64,000 bases of DNA, from NCBI RefSeq assembly GCF_014725735.1, contig NZ_CP061368.1:3177225-3241224 (forward strand), read 5' to 3'. This document shows positions 38,801-50,445 of the stretch, in pieces. Made by a program: the position numbers and the translations under genes. The DNA comes from Wenzhouxiangella sp. AB-CW3. GTDB lineage: Bacteria; Pseudomonadota; Gammaproteobacteria; Xanthomonadales; Wenzhouxiangellaceae. Below the pieces are notes generated by a model, which was not told the DNA's origin, did no database searches, and was given only the letters and a program-made list of their open reading frames with translations. Positions within the stretch are counted from its first letter, which is position 1. Each line of letters opens with the position of its first letter.

Positions 38801-39578
38801 ACAGGCGTTCGCGTGTGTCCACGGCTTCGGGCACGAAGGGAGCAAAAAGGTCAGCTCCCAGATCGAGACCGGGCAGCCCGAACCAGGCCCGGATTGCTTC
38901 CAGGCTGCCGGCGGCATGATCGGCCAGCAATCGCAATTCGAGCACGGATGCAGCGTCAGCCTGCGGATGAATCCGGCCGATCAGGGCCGTGCGCTCGGCA
39001 GAGCGCTCCAGCTCCGCCTCCGGCAAGTGCCAGGCCGTGGCCGGCCATTCCTGCGGCTGAATGCGCACCTCCACCTCGCGCAGCAGCAGGTTGCCGGTCA
39101 GCACACGCTCGGCGGGCAGACCGTCACCACCCCCCAGTTGACCGCCCCGCACCAGCTGCAGCCCCCACGATCCGTCCTCGTCCTCGGTCAGTTCCACATC
39201 CAGACCGATGACGGTCAGATCGAACAGGTTGCCGGCGCCCCCGGCCAGGCCGGGAAGGTGGACATCCAGGCTGGCGCTGTCGATGCTGGCCAGCGGCGCA
39301 TCGGGCTCGCCGACCCGAACCCCGTTGAGTTGCAGTTGCGGCGTGAGCCGGGGCCAGTGCGCCTCGACCCGTTCAATGGCGACCGGCAGACCCAGCCGGT
39401 CGGTGAGCGCCACTTCCAGCCAGGGGCGCATTTCGTCGGCATGAGGTGCCAGGGCGCGGCCCACCCCGACCACGATCGCCAGTCCGATGATCACCAGTGC
39501 ACAGGCATAGAACAGCAGGCCCACCAGGCGTCGGATCATTGTGGGCAGCCAGGGTCTTGGGCGCACTTCCTCGGTCAA
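35814..39578 (-). CDS. yhdP: YhdP-type AsmA-like lipid transport protein
   Basis: 1254-residue inner-membrane-anchored protein of the AsmA/TamB-like group; in E. coli YhdP bridges the periplasm and moves phospholipid to the outer membrane. One N-terminal membrane helix (about 18-40, [23 protein letters not shown]) is followed by a long beta-rich region with repeated short hydrophobic/amphipathic strands, as in the repeating groove of these proteins. The C-terminal part [44 protein letters not shown] is diagnostic. It ends in an acidic tail. Its ATG overlaps the rng stop (ATGA), and tldD follows. Confidence 0.93.
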   Translation of the reverse strand: MTEEVRPRPWLPTMIRRLVGLLFYACALVIIGLAIVVGVGRALAPHADEMRPWLEVALTDRLGLPVAIERVEAHWPRLTPQLQLNGVRVGEPDAPLASIDSASLDVHLPGLAGGAGNLFDLTVIGLDVELTEDEDGSWGLQLVRGGQLGGGDGLPAERVLTGNLLLREVEVRIQPQEWPATAWHLPEAELERSAERTALIGRIHPQADAASVLELRLLADHAAGSLEAIRAWFGLPGLDLGADLFAPFVPEAVDTRERLLQADLWLDWSRESGAGLSLDFALTGGEDEAVSGTLLAERIGRRVDLNLPEMKIGDEPVVSGLALAWHDRRAALAFDALDLDRLHRLLAPVSGLLPWWPERLEGQVDSVSLMLDLDESLHAVNGRIRELVLAPTGPVPGVEGLDLELGLAGDRVVLSPSGPATVMWPQQLRESVELDAIAGQLLLAPEGIEMRELSIAGDIVSARADGWIYLGPERPFLDFGIDVQRIEAGDPRPWLPRGIVPPRALEWLEQSLVHVDHASGQLLFHMRAGQRAADFDPGDFQAEIDFAGARMDYWPEWPLARLHEGQVRFLGRSLYGQVPSAHLGESTLSVDQVVIGDLTQPELVFLATADDADATALAATLADMPVAGWQALFDQTRWSGSLAFATEVTLPLRQMSEWHLDGEVEINDARVALPALGIELSALHGAAFFDRHRIVPTALQARAGQRMLTLDLAADFDAPTRLDIGAELHPADLLADDELADLVARHVTGTTFWRLGLDAVEDGLSITLESDLEGIGFELPEPANKLMPQSWPFRADVRLVDQDIELDLSLAESLEMAAWREAGDWTTTVGLHQPRPARPDNPGTVVRGQLNDLDLGAWVSLIDALPLPDARGVGRADIALSLGRLAWENLSIDAVELGLVREEGAWEASFDGDGARGRATIPSPLDSGRVLAVDLARLHLDHDRPEPDPTQLIAELGPGQTSTASPVGYPPLHLLIEDLRYRDLDLGRVRVESHATDSGVEIERVEASGETLSLQGRGRWVEGDAGPYSEFEGRLITDSLTELMTALGYEIGIQAARAQADLAGRWPGAPHDFSLQRLDGALDIEVSDGLIPEARPGAGRLLGLISISTIPRRLTLDFRDVFAQGLKFDRIEGRFRIADGVASTDELLIDAPAASIKVSGETDLIDRRYDQYLVVEPGVGGTLPLIGGLAGGPMGAAAGLVLQTLFDGPLRGIAEARYAVTGAWEAPEVDLVEARVTDEEGEERILLPEELDLD

Positions 39579-41047
39579 AGCAGAACCACGTCAAACTGTT
39601 CCTGGCCGTATCCTTCCTCGGGCTGAAAGCAGATGCTGGTACCCAGCTGCTCGGTCAGCTCGGCAATGGTGCGGTGGTGTTCTTCAAGGATACGATCGAC
39701 CACCGGCGGGCAGGCCATGACCCTGAGCTCACCGGTATCGAACTGTCGTACCGCGCGCAGAATTTCGCGGAATATCTCCGAACAGACCGTATCCACACTT
39801 TTGACCCGGCCCGTGCCCTCGCAGGCCTGGCAAGGTTCGCACAGACGATGTTCCAGGCTTTCGGTGGTGCGCTTGCGGGTCATTTCCACCAGCCCGAGAG
39901 CGGAGATGTCCGACACGGTGGTGCGGGCATGGTCTCGCGTCAGCGCACGCTGCAGCGTGCGCAGCACCTGGCGCTTGTGCTCTTCATCGTACATGTCGAT
40001 GAAGTCGATGATGATGATGCCACCCAGGTTGCGCAGCCGCAGTTGACGGGCAATGGCCTGAGCCGCCTCGAGGTTGGTCTTGTAGATGGTTTCCTCGAGA
40101 TTGCGATGGCCGACGTAGCCGCCGGTATTCACATCCACCGTGGTCATGGCCTCGGTCTGGTCAACGGCCAGGTGGCCGCCGGACTTCAGCTGCGTGGTGC
40201 GACTCAGCGCCCGCTCGATCTCGCCCTCGACGCCGTAAAGGTCGAACAGCGGGCCATCACCGCCGTAAAGCTCGATGCGTTCGACCCACTCGGGAAAGAA
40301 ATCACCGGCGAAACGCTTGGCCCGGCGCCAGGTCTCCTCGTCGTCGATCCGGACCCGCTCGACACCGCCGTGCATGAGATCACGCAGGGATCGGAATGGC
40401 AGGGCCAGGTCCTCGTAGACGCACTGGCCCGGGCCGGCCTCCCGCGCTTCGGCCTCGATATGCGGCCAGAGCTGGCGCAGGTAGGCCAGATCGCGCCTGA
40501 GCGCCTCGGGCCCGACGCCCTCGGCATTGGTGCGGATGATGAACCCGGCCTCGGCCGACTCGCCGAGCAGTTCACGCACGTCATCACGCAATCGCTGGCG
40601 CTCGTCCTCGGCCTCGATTCGAATCGACACCCCCAGGCTGTCGACGCCGGGCAACAACACGAGATAGCGAGACGGGATACTCAGCTGGGTGGTGAGCCGG
40701 GCGCCCTTGGTGCCCAGCGGGTCCTTGATGACCTGCACCAGCAGTTGCTGCCCCTGGTGCAGCAACTCCGTGATCGGTGGCGTTGGCAGCGGTTCACCGT
40801 CGTCGTTGAGTTCGGGCTGGCGCGGCACGACGTCGGCGGCGTGCAGAAACGCGGTGCGGTCGAGCCCGATATTGACGAACGCGGCCTGCATGCCGGGCAG
40901 CACGCGCTCGACCCGGCCCATGTAGATATTGCCGACAAACCCGGCATCGTTGATCCGCTCCAGGTAGAGTTCCTGGAGCAGGCCGTTTTCGACCACCGCG
41001 ACGCGCCGCTCGGTCGGGGTGACATTGATCAGGATATCGTCGCTCAA
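39575..41047 (-). CDS. rng: Ribonuclease G
   Basis: Endoribonuclease of the RNase E/G family, processing the 16S rRNA 5' end and mRNAs. 490 residues. The N-terminal S1 domain (about 38-125) contains NIYMGRVERVLPGMQAAFVNIGLDRTAFLHAADV. The DNase I-like catalytic part has MTTVDVNTGGYVG and IIIIDFIDMYDEEHK with the metal aspartates. Cysteines in CEPCQACEGTGRV form the zinc-link motif. It lacks the long C-terminal scaffold of RNase E. The start is ATG 41047, 73 nt after maf, and it overlaps yhdP by 4 nt. Confidence 0.96.
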   Translation of the reverse strand: MSDDILINVTPTERRVAVVENGLLQELYLERINDAGFVGNIYMGRVERVLPGMQAAFVNIGLDRTAFLHAADVVPRQPELNDDGEPLPTPPITELLHQGQQLLVQVIKDPLGTKGARLTTQLSIPSRYLVLLPGVDSLGVSIRIEAEDERQRLRDDVRELLGESAEAGFIIRTNAEGVGPEALRRDLAYLRQLWPHIEAEAREAGPGQCVYEDLALPFRSLRDLMHGGVERVRIDDEETWRRAKRFAGDFFPEWVERIELYGGDGPLFDLYGVEGEIERALSRTTQLKSGGHLAVDQTEAMTTVDVNTGGYVGHRNLEETIYKTNLEAAQAIARQLRLRNLGGIIIIDFIDMYDEEHKRQVLRTLQRALTRDHARTTVSDISALGLVEMTRKRTTESLEHRLCEPCQACEGTGRVKSVDTVCSEIFREILRAVRQFDTGELRVMACPPVVDRILEEHHRTIAELTEQLGTSICFQPEEGYGQEQFDVVLL

Positions 41048-41120
41048 GGCTCGGGCTTTCCGGGGCAGTTGCTCTCAACGTGCAAGAATATCACCCTGCC
41101 GCATGGCGGGCGGTTGCGCA

Positions 41121-41687
41121 TCAGCACAGACCGGCGGCGCGCAGCAGTTCGCCGGTCTCGAACTGTGGCAGGCCGACCACCCCGGTATAACTGCCCTCGA
41201 GCCGACGCACCCAGATCCCGGCCGCACCCTGAATGCCATATGCCCCGGCCTTGTCCATGGGTTCACCCGAGTCGACATAGGCATCAACCCAAGCTGCGGG
41301 CAGCGGGGCAAAATCGACGATGGTGGTACTGAGTCGGCTGTCGACCTCGCCATCGGGATGCACCAGGGCCACGGCCGAAAGCACGTCGTGCCGGGTGCCC
41401 GAGAGCCTCAGCAGCATATCGCGGGCCTGCGCGGCATCAACGGGTTTGCCCAGGCACTCACCATCCAGGGCCACGGTCGTATCCGACCCCAGCACAAAAC
41501 CGCCCGGGCAGTCGCCAGCCACTGCCCGCGCCTTCTCCACGGCCAGACGCAAGGTGTAATCGGCCGGCGTTTCACCATCCAGCACCGACTCATCGATATC
41601 AGCCGGCCTGACCTCGAAATCGATACCAAATACACCAAGCAATTCCCGGCGACGGGGAGAAGCGGAAGCGAGGATGAGGTTTTTCAT
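41121..41687 (-). CDS. maf: Maf family nucleotide pyrophosphatase
   Basis: 188-residue house-cleaning pyrophosphatase, probably acting on dTTP/UTP and modified nucleotides (YhdE type from its place beside rng). Signatures present are LASASPRRRELL at the N-terminus, VLGSDTTVALDGECLGKP and GEPMDKAGAYGIQGAAG with the catalytic lysine. The start is ATG 41687. The order maf-rng-yhdP-tldD is conserved in gammaproteobacteria. A repeat-filled spacer separates it from rlmH upstream. Confidence 0.94.
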   Translation of the reverse strand: MKNLILASASPRRRELLGVFGIDFEVRPADIDESVLDGETPADYTLRLAVEKARAVAGDCPGGFVLGSDTTVALDGECLGKPVDAAQARDMLLRLSGTRHDVLSAVALVHPDGEVDSRLSTTIVDFAPLPAAWVDAYVDSGEPMDKAGAYGIQGAAGIWVRRLEGSYTGVVGLPQFETGELLRAAGLC

Positions 41688-41690
41688 AAC

Positions 41691-41802
41691 AGGTGAAAGG
41701 TAAGAGGTAAGAGGTAAGAGGTAATAGGGGAGAGGAGGAAGCCAGTGTTCAGGAACGACATTGCCGAATTCACTTTTTACCTTTCACCGTTCACCTTTTA
41801 CC
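41691..41802. repeat. Heptamer repeats with inverted partner (rlmH-maf spacer)
   Basis: On the plus strand 41691-41726 is a purine run with a 7-bp period (AGGTGAA, AGGTAAG x3, AGGTAAT). At 41775-41802 lies a pyrimidine run (ACCTTTCACC, CACCTTTTACC) that is partly complementary to it. The two could pair into an imperfect stem in the spacer between rlmH and maf. The 62047-62151 element has a similar composition. Confidence 0.85.
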
Positions 41803-41811
41803 GTCTCTCAA

Positions 41812-42273
41812 TCACCCCCGATGATAAGGATGCCCACTCAACACAGTCCAGGCACGATAGAGCTGTTCGGCAACAACCACGCGCACCAGCATGTGCGGCA
41901 GTGTGGCCGGCCCCAGCGACCAGCGCTCGTGGCAGGTGTCGAGCACGCTGCGATCCAGCCCCCTGGCGCCACCGATGAAGAACCATACGGCACGGCCTTC
42001 GAGCTGCCAGTGCTCCAGACGTGATGACAGCTTTTCGGTCGACCAGGGTCGGGCGCCGATTTCCAGCGCAACGCGGCAGGCATCCTCCGGGGCTCTGGCC
42101 AGCAGTCGCTCGGCCTCGACGGTTGACTCGCGGCCAGCACCGGCCTTGCCGGCCACGGGCACTTCGATCAGTTCCAGCTTCAGGTGGGGTGGCATGCGGC
42201 GGGCATACTCCTGCCAGCCATCGGCAATCCAGTCGGGCATGCGCGTCCCGACGGCGGCTACCACAAGGTCCAC
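41812..42273 (-). CDS. rlmH: 23S rRNA (pseudouridine-1915-N3)-methyltransferase RlmH
   Basis: SPOUT-class methyltransferase for pseudouridine 1915 of 23S rRNA in assembled ribosomes. 153 residues. AAVGTRMPDWIADGWQEYARRMP at the N-terminus, FFIGGARGLD and SLGPATLPHMLVRVVVAEQLYRAWTVLSGHPYHRG at the C-terminus are diagnostic. The start is a GTG (42273), so the first residue is written M. It lies 17 nt after rsfS, the usual partner. Confidence 0.96.
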   Translation of the reverse strand: MDLVVAAVGTRMPDWIADGWQEYARRMPPHLKLELIEVPVAGKAGAGRESTVEAERLLARAPEDACRVALEIGARPWSTEKLSSRLEHWQLEGRAVWFFIGGARGLDRSVLDTCHERWSLGPATLPHMLVRVVVAEQLYRAWTVLSGHPYHRG

Positions 42274-42290
42274 CTTCTACCCCGCAGCGC

Positions 42291-42659
42291 TCAGGCTTGC
42301 GCCGAATGCGTTGCCGCCGGCGGCGCCGACCAGAGTTTCTCAAGGTTGTAGAAGGCGCGTGCCTGCGGTTGCATGACGTGCACCACCACGTCGCACAGGT
42401 CCACCAGGACCCACTCACATTCGTCGGTGCCCTCGATGCCAAAGGGCCGGACGCCGGCCGACTTGGCGCGCAACGCCACCCGCTCGGCCGCGGCCTTGAC
42501 CTGGCGCGAGGAGGTACCACTGCAGATGATCATGAAGTCGGCGAAGGTGCTGCGTTCAGCGAGGTCAATGACCTGGATATCCGAGGCCTTGGCGTCTTCG
42601 AGGGCGGCGATGGCGAGATCGCGCAACTGACTCGGGGAGAGCGTTTGCTGTTCAGTCAA
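42291..42659 (-). CDS. rsfS: Ribosome silencing factor RsfS
   Basis: 122-residue protein that binds uL14 and blocks subunit joining in slow growth. The core AALEDAKASDIQVIDLAERSTFADFMIICSGTSSRQVKAAAERV and WVLVDLCDVVVHVMQPQARAFYNLEKLW is complete. It is placed between nadD and rlmH as in most gammaproteobacteria. Confidence 0.95.
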   Translation of the reverse strand: MTEQQTLSPSQLRDLAIAALEDAKASDIQVIDLAERSTFADFMIICSGTSSRQVKAAAERVALRAKSAGVRPFGIEGTDECEWVLVDLCDVVVHVMQPQARAFYNLEKLWSAPPAATHSAQA

Positions 42660-42753
42660 GTACGGAGTTTGCTCTAGTAAAACCGGACTCTATTCTAACC
42701 CGTATCGCCGCCGGCATCATCACGCGAGCGACCCGGCAGGATGTCCGGTCTTT

Positions 42754-43401
42754 TCACCCGCCTCTGGCGTCGTACAGCCCGTGCTTGCGAATATAGGCCA
42801 GCACCGTGGCCGGCAGCAGGAATCGCGGGTCTCGGCCGGCCGCCAGCCGGTTGCGGATATCGGTGGAGGATATGGCCAGCTGGGTCACTTCCAGGTTGCG
42901 TACGCGGCCCGCCGGCTCGTTCATCAGCGCTGCAGTCGATCGCGCGCGACGCGGGGCCAGCTCCCGGGCCACGGCATCGGGATAACGTGGTCGGCTTCGC
43001 GGCCGCTTCATGACCACCAGGTGGGCGAGCTCAAACAGCTCGCGCCAGCGATGCCAGCCGGCAAGCTGGTTGGCGGCATCCTGCCCGAGACACAGTATGA
43101 CCGGTGCATCCGCCGACTCGCGCCGGATCGAATGCAGCGTCTCGACCATGTAGGACGGCCCTTCGCGACGCACTTCGCGTTCGTCGACCGTCAGATCGGG
43201 ATACGGTGCCAGCGCCAGCTCCAGCATGGCCAGACGATGATAGGCCTCGGCCCCGGTCAGGTCGCGGTGCGGCGGTTGCCCGGCGGGCAGAAGACGAAAG
43301 TCGTCGACATCGAGTTTTTCGCTGACCTCGGCGGCCGCCCGCAGGTGACCGTAATGCACCGGATCGAAGGTCCCCCCGAAAACGGCCGTGGCGCGATTCA
43401 T
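42754..43401 (-). CDS. nadD: Nicotinate-nucleotide adenylyltransferase
   Basis: Converts nicotinate mononucleotide and ATP to deamido-NAD+ in NAD synthesis. 215 residues. The nucleotidyltransferase motif GGTFDPVHYGHLR is at the N-terminus and ISSTDIRNRL near the C-terminus. Between them lie LPAGQPPHR and CLGQDAANQLAGWHRW. The ATG at 43401 overlaps the holA stop as ATGA, fixing the start. Confidence 0.96.
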   Translation of the reverse strand: MNRATAVFGGTFDPVHYGHLRAAAEVSEKLDVDDFRLLPAGQPPHRDLTGAEAYHRLAMLELALAPYPDLTVDEREVRREGPSYMVETLHSIRRESADAPVILCLGQDAANQLAGWHRWRELFELAHLVVMKRPRSRPRYPDAVARELAPRRARSTAALMNEPAGRVRNLEVTQLAISSTDIRNRLAAGRDPRFLLPATVLAYIRKHGLYDARGG

Positions 43402-44417
43402 GCCGCGCACATCCCGGCACGATTGGTCGCCAGACCAACGCACAGCCGTTCCAGGGCAACCCAGAATTCGCCCTGCCGGCTGGACTTGGACATGGCATCG
43501 AGATCGGCCAGCCGCGACTGCGCCTGGCGCACGATATCGGGCTGCAGACGGCGTGATGCTGCCATGAGTGGCTGCTGACGGCTTTTCCAGACGCCCAGCT
43601 CCGAAAAGGCCTGGGCCGGGGACATGTGGCGCGTCAGGGCCTGAAATGCCGCGATGCCCTGCAGCTCTCGCGCCAGCGCACCGACAATCAGGGGCATGGC
43701 CGTCTCGGCCTCGCGCAGCCCGCGAATCGACCGCACGGCCGCTCCCGGCTGGCCGGCCAACACCAGTTCAACCAGGCGAAAACTGTCGAAACGTGCGTTG
43801 TCGGCCACCGCTTCACGCACCTGCTCGAGCGCAATCGGCCCGGCCCCGAACAACAGGCCCAGGCGTTCTATCTCCTGGGCGGCGGCCAGCAGATTGCCTT
43901 CCAGGCGCTCGGCCAGGAAAGTGGCCGTGGCACGGTCGGCGCGCAAGCCGCGCGCCGCCAGACGGCGCGTGATCCAGTCTGGCAGCTGGTGAGGCTTGAT
44001 CTTCCAGCACGGCACATAGACACCCGCGCCATCGAGCGCCTTGACCCAGGCCGAGCGCTCGCTTTTCATGTCCCACTCGTCGCACTTGACGAGAATCACG
44101 TCGTCTCCCCCACGCTCGACAAAGGCGCGCAGCGCCGCACCGCCTTCGCGCCCGGGCTTGCCGGTGGGCAGCCGGACCTCGATGAGTCGGCGGGTGGCGA
44201 ACAGTGAATGCGTTTCGGTGGATGATTCCAGCTGGCTCCAGTCGAAGCGGCCGTCTGCCTCGAGGACGATGCGCTCGGCAATCTCGGCGCGGCGCGCGGC
44301 CTGCCGGATGGCATCGCAGCACTCCTCGATCGACAACGCTTCCTGACCGGCAACCAGGTAGACCGGATCGATTTCCCGCTCAAGGCGGGTCGAAAGCTTG
44401 TCCGGAAACAGCTTCAT
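43398..44417 (-). CDS. holA: DNA polymerase III subunit delta
   Basis: Clamp-loader wrench subunit that opens the beta clamp. 339 residues, close to the E. coli length (343). Recognisable parts are the N-terminal PVYLVAGQEALSIEECCDAIRQAA, VRLPTGKPGREGGAALRAF, the domain-II region WITRRLAARGLRADRATATFLAERLEGNLLAAAQEIERLGLL and DNARFDSFRLVELVLAGQ. It overlaps lptE (stop at 44414) and nadD by 4 nt each. Confidence 0.95.
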   Translation of the reverse strand: MKLFPDKLSTRLEREIDPVYLVAGQEALSIEECCDAIRQAARRAEIAERIVLEADGRFDWSQLESSTETHSLFATRRLIEVRLPTGKPGREGGAALRAFVERGGDDVILVKCDEWDMKSERSAWVKALDGAGVYVPCWKIKPHQLPDWITRRLAARGLRADRATATFLAERLEGNLLAAAQEIERLGLLFGAGPIALEQVREAVADNARFDSFRLVELVLAGQPGAAVRSIRGLREAETAMPLIVGALARELQGIAAFQALTRHMSPAQAFSELGVWKSRQQPLMAASRRLQPDIVRQAQSRLADLDAMSKSSRQGEFWVALERLCVGLATNRAGMCAA

Positions 44418-44907
44418 GACTCGGTGACGGCCTCCAGCCGGCGCAGCAAGCGGGCCACCATGGCACGCCTGAGGTCATCTTCCAGAAACTCCTGCTCGCG
44501 CTGTGCGGCCAGGATTTCCTGCTCGTCGAAACTGTATTCTCGCGTCAGTTGCAGGGTTTCCGGGCCGACCAGGGTATCGCCCTGCGCATCGCGCAGCTCG
44601 AACGCCATATCGTAGATGAGCAAGAACTCCCGCACCCTGGCCTGACCGGTAAAGGTCAGGGCCTCGCGCCGGATCTGCTCGCGATGTATCTTCAGGTGGG
44701 CCGCACCGTCCTGGTGGGCATCGAGCACCCGAATGCCGTTGGCCTCGAGCTGACGGGCCAGATCGCGGCCAAAATCCGACCCGGCATCGCTGACTTCCAG
44801 CCAGGTGCTGCCCATCACTGCGGGCAGTCGCGCCTCGCCGCGCAACTGAAAGCCGCAGGCGGCCAGTACCAGGCAGAACAGCAGCAGCGACAGCGCACGC
44901 AGCGGCA

Positions 44908-44908
<1 letters not shown>
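44414..44908 (-). CDS. lptE: LPS-assembly lipoprotein LptE
   Basis: Outer-membrane lipoprotein that plugs LptD and helps insert lipopolysaccharide. 164 residues with a lipoprotein signal ending LVLAAC (acylated C18), then GFQLRG, the family hallmark. The start at 44908 overlaps the leuS stop by one base (TGATG), which fixes it; the longer frame upstream is antisense-phase noise within leuS. It lies between leuS and holA as in E. coli. Confidence 0.94.
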
Positions 44909-47502
<2,594 letters not shown>

Positions 47503-47541
47503 TCAGTTCCGATTGTGTGGGTCTTGTTCAGCTAAACAGAA

Positions 47542-47570
47542 GCGCCGCCCCGGGCATGCCGGGGCGGCGC
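47542..47570 (-). terminator. Strong GC hairpin between the acidic lipoprotein gene and leuS
   Basis: A perfect 12-bp stem (GCGCCGCCCCGG with CCGGGGCGGCGC) with a 5-nt loop lies 22 nt after the lipoprotein stop codon on the minus strand. It is followed by TTCTGTTTAG, a weak T-rich stretch. It probably terminates the lipoprotein transcript before leuS. Confidence 0.6.
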
Positions 47571-47592
47571 AGGGCACCTCTGGGACAGCGGC

Positions 47593-48105
47593 TCAGTAGT
47601 CGCCGTTATCCTCATCGTCATCATCTTCGTCGACGAGCCTTGCCCAGGCCGCTTCGGCCTCTTCCCAGGCCTTCTCGGCCCGCTTCCGGGCATCGTCCCG
47701 GGCATCGCCGGTCAACTCGGTGGCCTCTGCCCAGGCCTCCTGTGCCTGTTCGCGGGCCCGCTCGGCTGCCTCGCGAGCTTCCTTCATGGCCTCGTCACCA
47801 CCTTCACGGGTGGCTTCCCAGGCTTCCTCGGAACGCTCGCGGGCCTCCTCGGCCAATTCGACCGCGCGCTGCCACATGCGCTCGACGGCATCATCGTTGT
47901 CGTCGTTCTCGACCCGGTCGCGGACTTCCTCGGCCGCGTCCTCGGTCGTATCAACGGCCTCTTCATAGGCATCAGTTGCCTCTTCCTGCGCCTCATCCAG
48001 CGCTTCGGCGGCCTCCTCGGTCAGCTCGGGCTCGTCAGCATCATCTCTCTGACAGCCGGCCAGCATCAGGGCGGCAGCCATCAACAGTATCACCAGGTAA
48101 CGCAT
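47593..48105 (-). CDS. Acidic alanine/glutamate-rich coiled-coil lipoprotein
   Basis: 170 residues. A lipoprotein signal ends LMLAGC (C18). The mature part is almost entirely alanine, glutamate, aspartate and arginine in a heptad-like pattern (ELTEEAAEALDEAQEEATDAYEEAVD, EAREAAERAREQAQEAWAEATE) and ends in the acidic tail VDEDDDDEDNGDY. It is predicted to be a long helix tethered to a membrane. No family is recognised; composition resembles small helical envelope lipoproteins. It stands alone, flanked downstream by a strong hairpin. Confidence 0.75.
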   Translation of the reverse strand: MRYLVILLMAAALMLAGCQRDDADEPELTEEAAEALDEAQEEATDAYEEAVDTTEDAAEEVRDRVENDDNDDAVERMWQRAVELAEEARERSEEAWEATREGGDEAMKEAREAAERAREQAQEAWAEATELTGDARDDARKRAEKAWEEAEAAWARLVDEDDDDEDNGDY

Positions 48106-48189
48106 TGCCTTACTCCTCAACAGTTGTGCTTCACGGCACACGGAGGGATATCGTAACGCCAAATCCTCCGCCTGGCACCCTGCGACACA

Positions 48190-49542
48190 TCAATGCTGCG
48201 ACTTCAGCCACTCCCACACGGCGCGCAGGCCCTGGCACTCACCACCGGCGGGCCGACCCGGGCGGTCGCCAAGGTTCCAGGCGTAGATGTCGAGGTGATA
48301 CCAGTCGATGCCGGGGTCGACAAAATGATCCAGGAACAGCGCGGCAGTCAGGCTGCCACCCATCTTGCTGGTGCCGGTGTTGGATATGTCGGCGATGGCC
48401 GGCTGGATGAGCTTGCGGTAGGGCTCGAACAGCGGCATGTGCCAGAGCGGATCTTCCTGTTTGAACGAAAGCTCCTGAATGGCGCGGACCGAGTCGGTAT
48501 CGCGGCCATAGATCGGCGGCAGGTCCTCGCCCAGCGCGATGCGGGCCGCACCGGTGAGTGTGGCAAAGTCGATGATTCGCTCGGCCCCTTCTTCCGAGGC
48601 CAGGGTGAGGGCGTCCGACAACACCACGCGGCCCTCGGCGTCGGTGTTGCCGATCTCGACGCTGGTGCCGTTGCGCGTGCGGATGATGTCGGAAGGACGA
48701 TAGGCGTTGCCGGCGATGGCATTCTCGACGGCCGGGATGTAGACGCGCAGGTTGACCTTCAGCCCGAGGCTCATGATGACCTTGGCCAGGCCCAGCACGT
48801 GGGCCGCGCCACCCATGTCCTTTTTCATCAGCACCATGCCGGCGCCGGGCTTGATATTGAGCCCGCCGGAGTCAAAGATCACGCCCTTGCCCACCAGCGC
48901 CAGCGGCGGATCGGCCGGATCGCCCCACTGCATGCGAATCAGGCAAGGCGGTCGGCTGGCCGCCTGGCCCACCACATGGATGGCGGGAAATTCACTTTCC
49001 AGCCGCTCGCCGTCGATTTTCTCGCAGGCGGCGTTGTGGGTTTCGGCCAGTTCGCGGGCGACATCTGCCAGGTCGGAAGGGCCCAGGTCGATTGCCGGCG
49101 TGTTGACCAGGTCGCGCACGAAGGCGGAGGCCTCAACCAGGGCGCGGATTTCCTCCGCCGAGGCCTCGGGCAAGACCAGTCGCGCCTTCGGCTTTTCAAC
49201 GGACTTGTAGCGATCAAAGCGATAGCAACCCAACCCCCAGCCGATGGCCGCCCGCTGGTATTCCTCCTCGGTGAAATCAGCCTCGAGCCGATAGTCGCCT
49301 TCGGGCAGCACCCCCGGCAGATGCGCCAGCGCCCAAAGCCGGTCGTCGGCTTCGCGGCCGGCCAGGACGCAGGCCATGCCGTCATCGCCGGGTACCAGCA
49401 TATAAGTGCCCGCCGCGGCCTCAAAGCCGGCGGCATTCACCCAGTTGCGCTGGGCGTCGGGAGCCGCTTTCCGCCACTCGTCAAGAGCAGCCGGGTCGAG
49501 AGAATGAATGGGGATGGCGGTATTGCTTGCCTGGCAGAACAT
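48190..49542 (-). CDS. M17 family leucyl aminopeptidase
   Basis: Two-metal aminopeptidase releasing N-terminal residues from peptides; cytosolic. 450 residues. The C-terminal catalytic domain has VGKGVIFDSGGLNIKPGAGMVLMKKDMGGAAHVLG, the M17 signature NTDAEGRVVLSDAL and IIDFATLTGAARIALG. The N-terminal part (VNAAGFEAAAGTYMLVPGDDG ... WGLGCYRFDRYKS) is closer to the PepB-like short subgroup than to PepA. Its start is just downstream of a 220-bp purine repeat that could affect its promoter. Confidence 0.93.
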   Translation of the reverse strand: MFCQASNTAIPIHSLDPAALDEWRKAAPDAQRNWVNAAGFEAAAGTYMLVPGDDGMACVLAGREADDRLWALAHLPGVLPEGDYRLEADFTEEEYQRAAIGWGLGCYRFDRYKSVEKPKARLVLPEASAEEIRALVEASAFVRDLVNTPAIDLGPSDLADVARELAETHNAACEKIDGERLESEFPAIHVVGQAASRPPCLIRMQWGDPADPPLALVGKGVIFDSGGLNIKPGAGMVLMKKDMGGAAHVLGLAKVIMSLGLKVNLRVYIPAVENAIAGNAYRPSDIIRTRNGTSVEIGNTDAEGRVVLSDALTLASEEGAERIIDFATLTGAARIALGEDLPPIYGRDTDSVRAIQELSFKQEDPLWHMPLFEPYRKLIQPAIADISNTGTSKMGGSLTAALFLDHFVDPGIDWYHLDIYAWNLGDRPGRPAGGECQGLRAVWEWLKSQH

Positions 49543-49591
49543 TGGACGCTTCGACTGTGGGAATCAGTGGAGCAGGATAGCGTATGAAGGG

Positions 49592-49813
49592 CGGGAAGAG
49601 GGGAAGAGGGGAAGAGGGGAAGAGGGGAAGAGGGGAAGAGGGGAAGAGGGGAAGAGGGGAAGAGAGGAAGAGAGGAAGAGAGGAAGAGAGGAAGAGAGGA
49701 AGAGAGGAAGAGAGGAAGAGAGGAGGAGAGGAGGAGAGGAGGATGAGGAGGATGAGGAGGAGAGGAGGATGAGGAGGAGAGGAGGATGAGGAGGAGAGGA
49801 GGAGAAGGGGAGA
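49592..49813. repeat. Purine-only tandem repeat tract
   Basis: About 220 bp of almost pure G and A on the plus strand, in blocks with different unit lengths: GGGGAAGA (8 bp, about 8 copies), then GAGAGGAA (8 bp, about 7 copies), then GAGGAGGAT-type 9-bp units. It lies between the starts of two minus-strand genes' territory: upstream of the M17 peptidase start (49542) and downstream of hsp20. No gene is supported in 49543-49896. Confidence 0.97.
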
Positions 49814-49896
49814 GGGAAAACCCCTGCGTTCTCCTCCCTCTATCCCTCTACCCCTCTCGTCGTCCACCCCTCTTCACCACTACCCGCACACACCAA

Positions 49897-50409
49897 TCAT
49901 CCAATCTCAATCCGCTTGCGGCTGCCGTTTCCTTCCTTGCTGCGCGGAATCACGATCTTGAGCACGCCTTTTCGGAAGTTCGCGGTGATGCCATCGGGAT
50001 CAGCGTCGCTGGGCAGCGTGAGGACTCGGCGGAAGCTGCCGTAGCTGCGTTCGATGCGGTGATATCCGTCCTCGTCCTCTTCGCTTTCCTGGCGCTTTTC
50101 ACCCGAAATGATGAGTGCGTCGCCATCGAGCGTCAGATCGATGTCTTCCTCGTCGACACCGGGCACTTCCACGGAAATGCGATAGGACTTCTTCGACTCG
50201 GCAATGTCGATACTGGGCCGGAGTACCAGCCCGTGTTGCAAGTCGGAGGGCCGGTCGATGGCACCGAAGAAGCCCTCGAACAGGCGATCAATCTCCCGGT
50301 GCATGCGCGTGAGTGGATCGTCGCTGCCCCGGGCCGGCAGCAGATCGCCACTGCCGCCCTGCTCTTCTCGCTTGAACCAGTTCCAAGGACTAAGTTTCTG
50401 CAGGTTCAT
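49897..50409 (-). CDS. Hsp20/alpha-crystallin family small heat shock protein
   Basis: ATP-independent holdase chaperone, 170 residues. The alpha-crystallin domain (about 65-160) contains PSIDIAESKKSYRISVEVPGVDEEDIDLTLDGDALIISGEKR and FRRVLTLPSDADPDGITANFRKGVLKIVIPR. The N-terminal arm LSPWNWFKREEQ is typical of the class A-like bacterial proteins. The ATG at 50409 is fixed by AGGAGG 5 nt upstream. A TTGAAA box lies about 60 nt upstream. Confidence 0.94.
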   Translation of the reverse strand: MNLQKLSPWNWFKREEQGGSGDLLPARGSDDPLTRMHREIDRLFEGFFGAIDRPSDLQHGLVLRPSIDIAESKKSYRISVEVPGVDEEDIDLTLDGDALIISGEKRQESEEDEDGYHRIERSYGSFRRVLTLPSDADPDGITANFRKGVLKIVIPRSKEGNGSRKRIEIG

Positions 50410-50445
50410 GCCTACCTCCTTCAATCAAGTACCGGAATAGCACTC

